From the NCBI GenBank assembly GCA_958439775.1, contig CAUBWQ010000030.1, positions 1-8,261 of the forward strand: 8,261 nucleotides of DNA, in the 5' to 3' direction. Position 1 is the first letter of the stretch. The number at the start of each line of letters is the position of its first letter. Below the pieces are notes generated by a model, which had not been told where the DNA came from, made no database searches, and was given only the letters and a program-made list of their open reading frames with translations. This document shows positions 1 through 5,779 of the stretch, piece by piece. Source of the stretch: an uncultured Collinsella sp. GTDB taxonomy: Bacteria > Actinomycetota > Coriobacteriia > Coriobacteriales > Coriobacteriaceae. The position numbers were made by a program, and so were the translations under genes.

Positions 1-240
1 ATACGGAACGGGATGGTCCGGGCTATAAACCTGCTTGTACTCCACGCGCAGGCGCTCGCGCAGCTCAACATCGTCGGGCACCAGTGCCTCCCAAATGGCA
101 GGCTCGTTAGACCCCGAAAGATCGGGGATCTCGTCAAAGTGGAACCCCTTCTCTTCCATAAACGCCACGCGGCGACGGTTGTAGAAGCACTCGGTATCGA
201 CCAGCACGCCGTCCATGTCAAACAGCACTGCCTTGATCAT
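1..240 (-). CDS. HAD-superfamily hydrolase, beta-phosphoglucomutase-like (5' part only)
   Basis: The first 80 residues are visible; the gene continues past the left edge. The protein opens with MIKAVLFDMDGVLVDTE, the HAD motif I in which Asp8 is the expected nucleophile and Asp10 the general acid/base. The following helical cap region (FYNRRRVAFMEEKGFHF) and the SGSNEPAIWEAL stretch fit the subfamily I of beta-phosphoglucomutases and small sugar-phosphate phosphatases, which are cytosolic Mg2+ enzymes. I chose the ATG at 240 because GGAGG lies 8 bases upstream; an in-frame ATG at 246 is almost on top of that site and is unlikely. The gene lies downstream of the terminator of the SIS/PTS operon, so it is probably a separate unit, although it has the same direction. 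Substrate is unknown; a link to sugar-phosphate handling is only suggested by its position. Confidence 0.85.
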   Translation of the reverse strand, partial: MIKAVLFDMDGVLVDTECFYNRRRVAFMEEKGFHFDEIPDLSGSNEPAIWEALVPDDVELRERLRVEYKQVYSPDHPVPY

Positions 241-265
241 ACGCATCTCCTCCCACCTGCCAAAA

Positions 266-291
266 AGGGACAGGTTTATTTTGGTAGGTTT
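266..291. repeat. Small intergenic repeat, copy A
   Basis: The segment AGGGACAGGTT (266-276) followed by TGGTAGGTTT (282-291) recurs near the other end of the window at 7700-7723, where the first block is inverted and the second is direct. The blocks carry AACCT/AGGTT arms. It lies in the 93-bp gap between the operon terminator and the HAD gene, where I see no convincing promoter. It probably belongs to a family of short intergenic repeats; function unknown. Confidence 0.35.
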
Positions 292-333
292 TATCTGGGA
301 TTTGCGACGCGACAGACACGCCCTCCCCAGAGC

Positions 334-365
334 AAAAAAGGGGACGGAGCGCAAACCCCATCCCC
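334..365 (-). terminator. Intrinsic terminator of the PTS-SIS operon
   Basis: Read on the minus strand, a 10-bp stem (GGGGATGGGG pairing with CTCCGTCCCC, with two G-U pairs) closes a 6-base loop TTTGCG and is followed at once by six T. It lies 34 bases after the TAA stop of the SIS-domain gene. This is a textbook rho-independent terminator and marks the end of the four-gene operon. Confidence 0.9.
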
Positions 366-399
366 TCTCAATCAACCCGTAAGGTCTACTTACTTGTGA

Positions 400-1383
400 T
401 TAGTAGGAAAGCTTCCACATGTAGCGACGCATGGTCAGCGGGTGCTGACGGGCCTCGGCGATCTGGTTGCCGTACTCGCGCATAACGGCGAGGTGCAGCA
501 GCGGGTTGAAGTAGGTGACGACGCTCGCGGGCACGGCGTCGGCCAGGCCGTAGTCCTTGGAGTCGATCAGAGCGACCTTGGCGCCCATGCGCTTAAGGAA
601 GGTGAGGGCGCGGGCGTCCATCGGGCGGGTAGCGCCATCGGACATGAAGAAGACGTAGGGCTTACCCTCGGTGGAAACCTCGAACGGGCCGTGGAAGTAC
701 TCGCCGGTGTTGTAGGCGGCGGCGTCGATCCACTGCATCTCGGTGAACAGGAAGGCAGCGTGAGAATAAGCCATCTTCTCGGAGGCACCGGAAGCCATGA
801 AGTAAATCATCTTGTCGTCCTTGAAGTCCTCGGCGAACTTCTTGGCGAGTTTCTTGCAGGACTGAGCGGCGTTCTCGCAGAGCTCAAAGACGTTGGTGAG
901 GCCGGTGATCATGTCCTCGTAGTGGTCATAACCCTCGGTCTGCTGAAGGATCTCGACAGCAAGAGCGATGGCATAGCCAGGCTTCTCGCACTTGGCAGCG
1001 AAGTTGGCGTGGAAGCCGTGAACGATGACGTAGTCAGCGTCGACGGTCAGAGCGGAGCCAGCCTTGTTGGTGAGGGAGACGACCGGGCAGTTGTGCTTCT
1101 TGGCGGTCTTGTTGGCCTCGACGGTCTCGGGCGTGGAGCCACCGAGGGAGCAGGTGATCACGAAGGTGTGCTCGTTGACCCAGGAGGGCGTGTCGTAGTT
1201 GAACTCGTTAGCGGTGAAGATCTGAACGTTCAGCTTGTCCGTGTTGTTGGCCAGGAAGTACTTGGCGGGGTAAAGGTCGGACATGGAAGCACCGCAGCCG
1301 ACGAAGGCGACGCTGTGGATCTCGTGGTTGGACAGGACGTCAGCGACGATCTGCTTAGGGAGGTTAAGGTCGATCTCGTACAT
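400..1383 (-). CDS. SIS-domain sugar-phosphate enzyme, FrlB/GfrF-type fructosamine-6-phosphate deglycase (inferred)
   Basis: A 327-residue cytosolic protein with two SIS domains (about 15-150 and 180-315). Visible motifs: VGCGAS (28-33) and SLGGSTPET (79-87), the Ser/Thr-rich phosphosugar loops, and TGEYFHGPFE (226-235). Glu215 and His231 are 16 residues apart, the same spacing as in the LMEF...GEFRHGP region of E. coli FrlB, where the equivalent residues of this family act in catalysis. The C-terminus RRYMWKLSY recalls the FrlB end. These enzymes cleave 6-phosphofructosyl-amines to glucose-6-P plus amine. The open frame extends upstream, but the ATG at 1383 has AAGGA at a proper distance (8-9 bases), so I start there. 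It is the last gene of the PTS operon, so it should act on the PTS product. Alternatives are an AgaS- or GlmS-like isomerase/deaminase; the SIS call is certain, the substrate is inferred. Confidence 0.9.
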   Translation of the reverse strand: MYEIDLNLPKQIVADVLSNHEIHSVAFVGCGASMSDLYPAKYFLANNTDKLNVQIFTANEFNYDTPSWVNEHTFVITCSLGGSTPETVEANKTAKKHNCPVVSLTNKAGSALTVDADYVIVHGFHANFAAKCEKPGYAIALAVEILQQTEGYDHYEDMITGLTNVFELCENAAQSCKKLAKKFAEDFKDDKMIYFMASGASEKMAYSHAAFLFTEMQWIDAAAYNTGEYFHGPFEVSTEGKPYVFFMSDGATRPMDARALTFLKRMGAKVALIDSKDYGLADAVPASVVTYFNPLLHLAVMREYGNQIAEARQHPLTMRRYMWKLSY

Positions 1384-1475
1384 CTGACACATTCCTTTCG
1401 ATTTTTGCGGCGCCACTTTGCCGGGCGCTCGCAGGGTTACCGTGGTTTGGACCGAGTCGCCGGCCCGTTGAGGAT

Positions 1476-1501
1476 GTGACAAAGGGACTGCCCTTTGTCA
1501 C
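1476..1501. repeat. Perfect 11-bp inverted repeat (hairpin) upstream of the SIS gene
   Basis: GTGACAAAGGG and CCCTTTGTCAC flank a 4-base loop (ACTG on the plus strand), giving a perfect 11-bp stem. No T-run follows in the direction of transcription, so it is not a standard terminator. It sits in the 197-bp gap between the IID gene and the SIS gene. It could be a dispersed palindromic repeat (REP-like) and may set mRNA stability between the PTS genes and the enzyme gene. Confidence 0.7.
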
Positions 1502-1515
1502 GTATAGGGATGGAA

Positions 1516-1546
1516 GCCTGCCTGGGGTATGGGATGCCAGGCAGGC
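1516..1546. repeat. Perfect 10-bp hairpin after the IID gene
   Basis: GCCTGCCTGG (1516-1525) pairs with CCAGGCAGGC (1537-1546) over an 11-base loop. A CCCCCGGGGG palindrome (1546-1555) overlaps its last base on the IID side. On the minus strand the stem is followed by TTCCATCC, too poor in T for an efficient intrinsic terminator. It begins about 35 bases after the IID stop, a position typical for a hairpin that protects the 3' end of the upstream PTS message or causes partial termination. Confidence 0.65.
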
Positions 1547-1580
1547 CCCCGGGGGAAAGCGGTTAGGCGCTTGGTCGCGA

Positions 1581-2414
1581 CTAGGCCAGAATGCCGGCCG
1601 CGGAGAGGGCGATGCCGCCCACGATGGCGATCACGAGAAGCCAACCGGTGTTGACATTCTTCTTGATGAGCCAGTACATAAGGCCGGTGAGGCCGAGGGA
1701 AATCATCTGGGGCATCATGCCGTCCAGGATGTCCTGGATAACGACGGTGCCCTCAGCGAACTGCAGCGGGGTGGTGGCGCCGATCAGCGTAGCGATCATG
1801 CCGCCCACGGACATAAGGCCCACGATGCCGCAGACATACATGAGCTTCTCCATGAGGTCGCCGCCCTGAAGCTTGCTCAGGTACTCGTGGCCGCCCTGAT
1901 AGCCCATCTTGGCTGCGAACCAAGTGATCAGCACAGAGGGGACGATGGAGATGAGCATGGCCAGGATCGGGCCCATGATGGAGCCCTGCTGAGCCAGCTG
2001 AACGCCCAGGCCAAAGGCGATAACGCGGATGGTACCCTGGAAGAAGGAGTCACCGATGCCGGAAAGCGGACCCATGAGGGAGGTCTTGACCGCGTTGATT
2101 GAATCGGGATCGAAGTTCTCGGGATCCTTTGCGTACTCCTCCTCCATGGAGGCGGTGAGGCCCAGGATAAAGGCGCTCGTCTGCGGGGTGCAGTTGTAGA
2201 ACGCCATGTGACGGTGGTAAGCCTCTTTCTTAGCAGCGAGCTGCTTGGGGTCGGACTCGTCCGGATAGAGGCGGTCGAGCGTGGGAACCATGCCGTAGAG
2301 GAAGCCCATGTTCATCTGACGCTCGTAGTTCCAAGAGGCCTGGATGGCCCAGGAGCGCCAGAAGAACTGGCTGACCTTCTTGTTCAGGGACACGTCCTTG
2401 GTTGCGGTTGCCAT
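1581..2414 (-). CDS. PTS mannose/fructose/sorbose-family IID component
   Basis: A 277-residue integral membrane protein that forms the sugar channel with IIC. Family features in order: LNKKVSQFFWRSWAIQASWNYERQ near the N-terminus (10-33), AFYNCTPQTSAFILGLTASMEE (71-92) corresponding to the family F-N-T-x-P block, and LMGPLSGIGDSFFQGTIR (113-130), the most diagnostic IID signature. Hydrophobic segments follow at about 131-167, 189-213 and 235-277. Length is normal for IID. The frame is open further upstream, but the ATG at 2414 is preceded by AAGGAGG with an 8-base spacer, and this Shine-Dalgarno overlaps the TAA stop of the IIC gene, so translation is probably coupled. Third gene of the operon. 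Family is certain; substrate specificity cannot be read from IID and is inferred from the SIS gene. Confidence 0.95.
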   Translation of the reverse strand: MATATKDVSLNKKVSQFFWRSWAIQASWNYERQMNMGFLYGMVPTLDRLYPDESDPKQLAAKKEAYHRHMAFYNCTPQTSAFILGLTASMEEEYAKDPENFDPDSINAVKTSLMGPLSGIGDSFFQGTIRVIAFGLGVQLAQQGSIMGPILAMLISIVPSVLITWFAAKMGYQGGHEYLSKLQGGDLMEKLMYVCGIVGLMSVGGMIATLIGATTPLQFAEGTVVIQDILDGMMPQMISLGLTGLMYWLIKKNVNTGWLLVIAIVGGIALSAAGILA

Positions 2415-2427
2415 AGTGTGTTCCTCC

Positions 2428-3222
2428 TTAGTCTTCGTCGTCTTCGAGCGGATCGTAGTCGGAATCGGCACCGGCGGCTGCATGGGAACCGTTGAACTTG
2501 AAGCCCATGAAGACGACAGCCAGGCACACACCGATCAGAGCGACCGCGATGACGGACAGGTTGAGGTAAGCGGCGAGCAGGAAACCGATGAACAGGAACG
2601 GAGTCATACCCTTCTTGATCATCATGGTGAGCAGCAGGGCCAAGCCGTAGGCGGTCATGATCTTGGTCGAAACGTTAAGACCAGTGGACAGCCACTCGGG
2701 AACCATGTTGACGATGGCCTGAACCAGGTCGGTGCCAACAAAGACGGCGAGGAAGATCGGCAGGAAGTACATGATGGCATACAGACCGGAGCCGGCGCAG
2801 ATGTGCATGCGGTAGGCGGTCTTGAACTTTCCGTTATCGATCGCGCTATCTGCCACATGGGTGAGGGCGGCGATGATGGAACGGAACACGATACCGAGGA
2901 GCTGACCCAGGACGGCGACCGGGATGGCGATCGTCATGGCGGTCTCGGCAGAAGCATCGGTCAGGCACGCAAAGGCAGCGGCCACGATGCCGCCCAGGAC
3001 CATATCGGGCGGAACGGCGGCGCCGACCTGCACCAGGCCCATGGACACGAGCTCGACGGCGGCACCGACGGCAAGGCCGGTGGGCACATCGCCCAGCAGC
3101 AGACCGACGAGCGTAGCGCCAACGAGGGGCTGCTCGAAGTTAAGACGACCGAGCAGGCGGGAGTCCCACATGCAGAACACGCCGACGAGGCCGACGAGCA
3201 CCGCACTGATGAACGTATTCAT
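2428..3222 (-). CDS. PTS mannose/fructose/sorbose-family IIC component
   Basis: A 264-residue polytopic membrane protein, the sugar-binding and translocating subunit that pairs with IID. The family block GDVPTGLAVGAAVELVSMGL (44-63), followed closely by VGAAVPPDMVLGGIVAAAFA (66-85), is clear, and the rest is made of hydrophobic helices with short loops. The C-terminus carries an unusual acidic tail (GADSDYDPLEDDED) after the last helix, probably cytosolic. The ATG at 3222 has AGGAG 6 bases upstream. The stop codon lies 13 bases before the IID start, and the IIAB stop lies 36 bases upstream, all consistent with one transcript. Expected to receive phosphate from the IIB domain of the preceding gene. 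Confidence 0.95.
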   Translation of the reverse strand: MNTFISAVLVGLVGVFCMWDSRLLGRLNFEQPLVGATLVGLLLGDVPTGLAVGAAVELVSMGLVQVGAAVPPDMVLGGIVAAAFACLTDASAETAMTIAIPVAVLGQLLGIVFRSIIAALTHVADSAIDNGKFKTAYRMHICAGSGLYAIMYFLPIFLAVFVGTDLVQAIVNMVPEWLSTGLNVSTKIMTAYGLALLLTMMIKKGMTPFLFIGFLLAAYLNLSVIAVALIGVCLAVVFMGFKFNGSHAAAGADSDYDPLEDDED

Positions 3223-3258
3223 ACCCTTCTCCTTTCAGTCAGGCAAAAGCCTGGTTGA

Positions 3259-4182
3259 TTACAGCTTGGCGTCGATGTCGACGCTCTGATACGTAGGGGT
3301 CTGCTGAACATAGAGCTTGATGCCCATGTCGAGCAGCTGGTTGACGTCGGCCTTCTGGGTGGCGTCGAGGAAGACGGAGCTGTCCTTGCCGCCGACCTGA
3401 TCGGCACCGTCGTGGTTGGCGGTGGCGCCCGGGTTGATGGCGGCGAGCTTGTGGCCCTGGCAGAACTGCAGCATCTCGGCCGTGTTGCCAAAGACGAACA
3501 TGACGCGCTCGCCGAGGGTGTTGAGCTTGTCCATCTTGGCGAGGGCACGCTCGACGGTGAAGACGTTCAGGCGCACGCCCTGAGGCTTGGCCAGCTTAAG
3601 AGCGCCCTTCTTGATGTCATCGTTGGCGGCGGCGTTGTCGACGACGATGATGCGCTCGGCCTGAACCTTGGTGGTCCAGGTAAAGACGACCTGGCCGTGC
3701 AGCAGACGGTAGTCAAGACGTGCGAGGACGATCTTGGCGGGACCGGAGCTGTGACGGGGCGCCTTTGCCTTCTTAGCGGGAGCCGCGGGAGCCTCGACCG
3801 GCGCGTTGGGGTTGGTCAGACCGGTGCGGGCCTCGTTGATGAGGGCCGCGAGCTCGGCGCCCTTGACGGGAACGGGGCTCATAGCGAGCGTGAGCGCCAG
3901 CGGAATGTTGAAACCACTGACAACCGTGAACTTCGTGCCGTTCTTGGAAAGCTCGACCATGTTGTTGTTGACCGAGCTGCCGAGCATATCGGTCAGCACA
4001 TAGACGGTGTCGTCCGCGTTGAACGTGGCGATCATGGCGTCCACCTTATCGGTGATAGGCTCCTTGTCGTCACGAGCAAGCGACACGACGTGGACGTTCG
4101 ACACGTCGCCGAGAACCATCTCGAGCGTGTCTTTGGCGCCTGCGGCCAGGCCGCCATGAGATGCGAGAATGATCTGATTCAT
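3259..4182 (-). CDS. PTS mannose-family fused IIA-IIB phosphotransfer protein
   Basis: A 307-residue cytosolic protein that carries phosphate from HPr to the incoming sugar. The IIA domain spans about 1-122 and begins MNQIILASHGGLAAG, with His9 as the expected phospho-acceptor; TDMLGSSVNNN (64-74) and VSGFNIPLAL (88-97) are further IIA landmarks. A flexible Ala/Pro/Lys linker (about 124-147) leads into the IIB domain (about 148-307), whose signature is ARLDYRLLHGQVV (154-166) with His162 as the second phosphorylation site; the usual RIDDRLIHGQ is changed at Asp to Tyr. The arrangement is that of E. coli ManX, whereas Salmonella Gfr has separate IIA and IIB. The ATG at 4182 has a strong AAGGAGGAGG site. 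First gene of the operon, with a promoter close upstream. Confidence 0.95.
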   Translation of the reverse strand: MNQIILASHGGLAAGAKDTLEMVLGDVSNVHVVSLARDDKEPITDKVDAMIATFNADDTVYVLTDMLGSSVNNNMVELSKNGTKFTVVSGFNIPLALTLAMSPVPVKGAELAALINEARTGLTNPNAPVEAPAAPAKKAKAPRHSSGPAKIVLARLDYRLLHGQVVFTWTTKVQAERIIVVDNAAANDDIKKGALKLAKPQGVRLNVFTVERALAKMDKLNTLGERVMFVFGNTAEMLQFCQGHKLAAINPGATANHDGADQVGGKDSSVFLDATQKADVNQLLDMGIKLYVQQTPTYQSVDIDAKL

Positions 4183-4198
4183 CTTGCCTCCTCCTTTT

Positions 4199-4235
4199 CG
4201 TTATGGTCATTATAACGTCTTATACGTTGCTTATA
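4199..4235 (-). promoter_or_regulatory. Promoter and iterated TATAA element of the PTS operon
   Basis: Read on the minus strand, a perfect -10 hexamer TATAAT (4209-4214) lies 26 bases before the IIAB start. No good -35 is visible 16-18 bases upstream, suggesting dependence on an activator. The motif TATAATGACCATAACG (4199-4214) matches 14 of 16 bases of the element before the exporter gene (5489-5504). Four [T/C]ATAA units follow each other at 11, 10 and 9 bp spacing, on nearly one face of the helix, so this is probably also an operator. A near-palindrome GTCTTATAC / GTATAAAGAC spans 4217-4255. Confidence 0.6.
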
Positions 4236-4252
4236 TTGCTAATTAGTATAAA

Positions 4253-4287
4253 GACCGTTTGCGGGTGAAAATCGACCGTTCGCGGGT
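4253..4287. promoter_or_regulatory. Tandem 14-bp direct repeat upstream of the PTS promoter (probable activator site)
   Basis: GACCGTTTGCGGGT (4253-4266) and GACCGTTCGCGGGT (4274-4287) differ at one base and repeat with a 21-bp period, two turns of the helix. They lie roughly 50 to 85 bases upstream of the predicted start of the PTS transcript, a usual place for an activator on a promoter lacking a -35. I did not find the same motif elsewhere in the window. Confidence 0.6.
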
Positions 4288-4365
4288 TTAACGCACTTGA
4301 AACGTGGGAGCTGGGCAGGCCGGCGACGGCGGGATAACCCCAGGTCGGACGCCGTGCGCAACCCC

Positions 4366-5448
4366 CTATCGCACGAAGTACCAGGGGCTTTCTTGCACGG
4401 TGGGCTCCAAGGCAATGCCCGTGCGTTCCTTAAACAGATCCATGTCCTGCGATTTCTCTGTCCACCACGCGTTGGGCTTAAAGGTCATGCTCTCAACGAC
4501 ATGACCGACAAACACACTGTTGCGCAGCTTGGAGAAGTCGGTGTTCATAATCAGGATGGACGCGAGCACCAGCACAATGCCCAGGACCTTGATCGCGCCG
4601 GCGGGCTCGGCATAGACACCAATGCCCACCAGTACGGTGACGACCGTCTCGAAAGACATTACGACGGGAACCTTCGATGTCTCGAGTCCCATGGACAGAC
4701 CCTGCATATATAGGATGTAGGCCACGGCTGTGGGGATGAGTCCAAAACCAAGGAACAGCAGCAGCAACTGTGGCGACATTGCCGCGGCGACATCCGGCCA
4801 CGGAGCCGCGATAGCTGCCATAACCGCACCGCCAAAAACAAAGCCCCAAAACGTGACAGCCAGCGGGTGGACCGTCTTGGTTGCTATCCGGCTAAACACC
4901 GCGAGTGACGCACCACAAAGGCCTGCAATCACGCCCGACGTGACGCCCCAAACCGAAAAATGAAAACCGGAAAGGTCACCATTGGTCACTGCAAGCACGC
5001 AGCCAACGATGTTAAAGACAATGGCAACGAGCTTGTTGGGGGTCACGTCCTCGCGATAAAGCACGCGGCCGAGCATGACGCCAAACACCGGCGAGGTGTA
5101 GAGCAGCACCGAGGCCGTGGACATGCCCACCTCGCCCATGCACTCGTAATAGCAGGTGTTGGCGGCGGCCAAACCGACGATACCGACAAGCGCGCAGGGA
5201 ACGAGCTCTTTAGGTCTTGCCTTGAACAGAGCCAGCGGACCCTGAGCCACGGTAGACCCCTCACCCGGACGGCAGCCCATAAACATCAGGACCGGCGCCA
5301 AGATAAGCGCTCCGACCAACAAGCGAAAGGCAGCCATGCTCTGGGACGAAACGCCCATGGCCGAGATGCCGTTTACAAAGATTCCGATGCTGCCCCACAT
5401 GAGCGCGGCGATCAGCACCAGCACATAGCCCAGATTGCTTTTCTTCAA
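4366..5448 (-). CDS. EamA/DMT-superfamily exporter
   Basis: A 360-residue inner-membrane transporter with two EamA repeats of about five helices each. Visible landmarks: LIAALMWGSIGIFVNG in helix 1, AFRLLVGALILAP in helix 2, LLYTSPVFGVMLGRVLYRE at the end of the first repeat, and SFETVVTVLVGIGVYAEP in the second. I place the start at the TTG at 5448: GAGGAGG lies 5 bases upstream, while the GTG at 5484 that would open a 372-residue frame has no ribosome site. Odd points are a 57-residue hydrophilic C-terminal tail (about 303-360) absent from typical 300-residue EamA proteins, and a polar insert after helix 2. DMT proteins export amino acids and other metabolites. Lying between a PTS and two putative deglycases and sharing a promoter element with the PTS operon, it could export the released amine; this is inference. 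I see no clear terminator after it, so readthrough into the PTS operon is possible. Confidence 0.9.
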   Translation of the reverse strand: MKKSNLGYVLVLIAALMWGSIGIFVNGISAMGVSSQSMAAFRLLVGALILAPVLMFMGCRPGEGSTVAQGPLALFKARPKELVPCALVGIVGLAAANTCYYECMGEVGMSTASVLLYTSPVFGVMLGRVLYREDVTPNKLVAIVFNIVGCVLAVTNGDLSGFHFSVWGVTSGVIAGLCGASLAVFSRIATKTVHPLAVTFWGFVFGGAVMAAIAAPWPDVAAAMSPQLLLLFLGFGLIPTAVAYILYMQGLSMGLETSKVPVVMSFETVVTVLVGIGVYAEPAGAIKVLGIVLVLASILIMNTDFSKLRNSVFVGHVVESMTFKPNAWWTEKSQDMDLFKERTGIALEPTVQESPWYFVR

Positions 5449-5488
5449 CGCAGCCTCCTCGGTATTGTTTCCAATATGTTTCACACTA

Positions 5489-5516
5489 CGTTATAGTCGT
5501 TATATACATTTTTCAA
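5489..5516 (-). promoter_or_regulatory. Promoter/operator of the EamA exporter gene
   Basis: On the minus strand TTGAAA (5511-5516) and TATAAC (5490-5495), spaced 15 bases, form a plausible promoter whose transcript would start about 35 bases before the TTG codon. The element TATAACGACTATAACG (5489-5504) contains a 9-bp direct repeat of TATAACG and matches the PTS promoter element at 14 of 16 positions, suggesting one regulator controls both. Confidence 0.55.
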
Positions 5517-5554
5517 GACACAAATCGGTGAACGAGGAAATGATTCCCAGGAGT

Positions 5555-5594
5555 GTCCCCAAGTGCCGGCACAAAAGGAACGTCCCCAAGTGCC
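5555..5594. repeat. Short direct repeat GTCCCCAAGTGCC with palindrome
   Basis: GTCCCCAAGTGCC occurs at 5555-5567 and again at 5582-5594, separated by GGCACAAAAGGAAC. The first copy runs into the 10-bp palindrome GTGCCGGCAC (5563-5572). It lies in the 331-bp gap between the exporter and the second SIS gene and is probably a dispersed intergenic repeat; I see no gene in this gap. Confidence 0.6.
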
Positions 5595-5660
5595 AACCAC
5601 GGCAACGCCGACGTTTTGGCAATGTCAGCGAGCGCCCGTCATTTGAGCCAAGGTGCCGTG

Positions 5661-5695
5661 AAATGAAAAGGCGCTGACCTTCTGGTCGCGCCTTT
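5661..5695 (-). terminator. Intrinsic terminator of the second SIS gene
   Basis: On the minus strand AAAGGCGC-GACC-AGAA-GGTC-A-GCGCCTTT folds into a 12-bp stem with one bulged A and a 4-base loop, followed by TCATTT, with four T in all counting the last three of the stem. It lies about 85 bases after the stop of the second SIS gene. The stem is nearly symmetric, so it could also work on the plus strand, but no gene there needs it. Confidence 0.65.
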
Positions 5696-5744
5696 GAAAT
5701 TGAACGGCAGATTGGCCAAATGCCGGGTGCGCAGCGTCGGCCGG

Positions 5745-5768
5745 TCCGCCGTTCGGTAGAACGGCGGA
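5745..5768. repeat. 10-bp hairpin just after the second SIS gene
   Basis: TCCGCCGTTC and GAACGGCGGA pair perfectly over a GGTA loop (TACC on the minus strand), 12 bases after the stop of the second SIS gene. No T-run follows on either strand, so it is more likely an mRNA 3'-end stabilising stem that works with the terminator at 5661-5695. Confidence 0.6.
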
Positions 5769-5779
5769 ACCAATATCCC

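Noticed and set aside
442..1479. Long plus-strand open frame of 345 codons opposite the first SIS gene
   Set aside because: Its low-complexity Gly/Val/Leu/Asp composition is the mirror of a high-GC gene; the minus-strand frame has clear SIS motifs and a ribosome site.
3240..3253. CAGGC-AAAA-GCCTG hairpin between the IIAB and IIC genes
   Set aside because: Only 5 bp and no T-run; easily by chance in GC-rich DNA and too weak to call a terminator.
2344..3258. Plus-strand open frame of 304 codons opposite the IIC and IID genes
   Set aside because: Rich in Gly, His, Asp and Gln without any family pattern, while the minus strand encodes two definite PTS subunits.
5545..5600. Possible sigma-54 promoter (TTGGCACTTGG on the minus strand), considered because Salmonella gfr uses a sigma-54 activator
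   Set aside because: No TTGC element at the required spacing, the match is repeated as part of an intergenic repeat, and no LevR-type activator gene is present.
5435..5677. Small plus-strand open frame in the exporter-SIS gap
   Set aside because: Arg-rich product without family signs; it crosses the exporter promoter, the GTCCCC repeat and a terminator stem.
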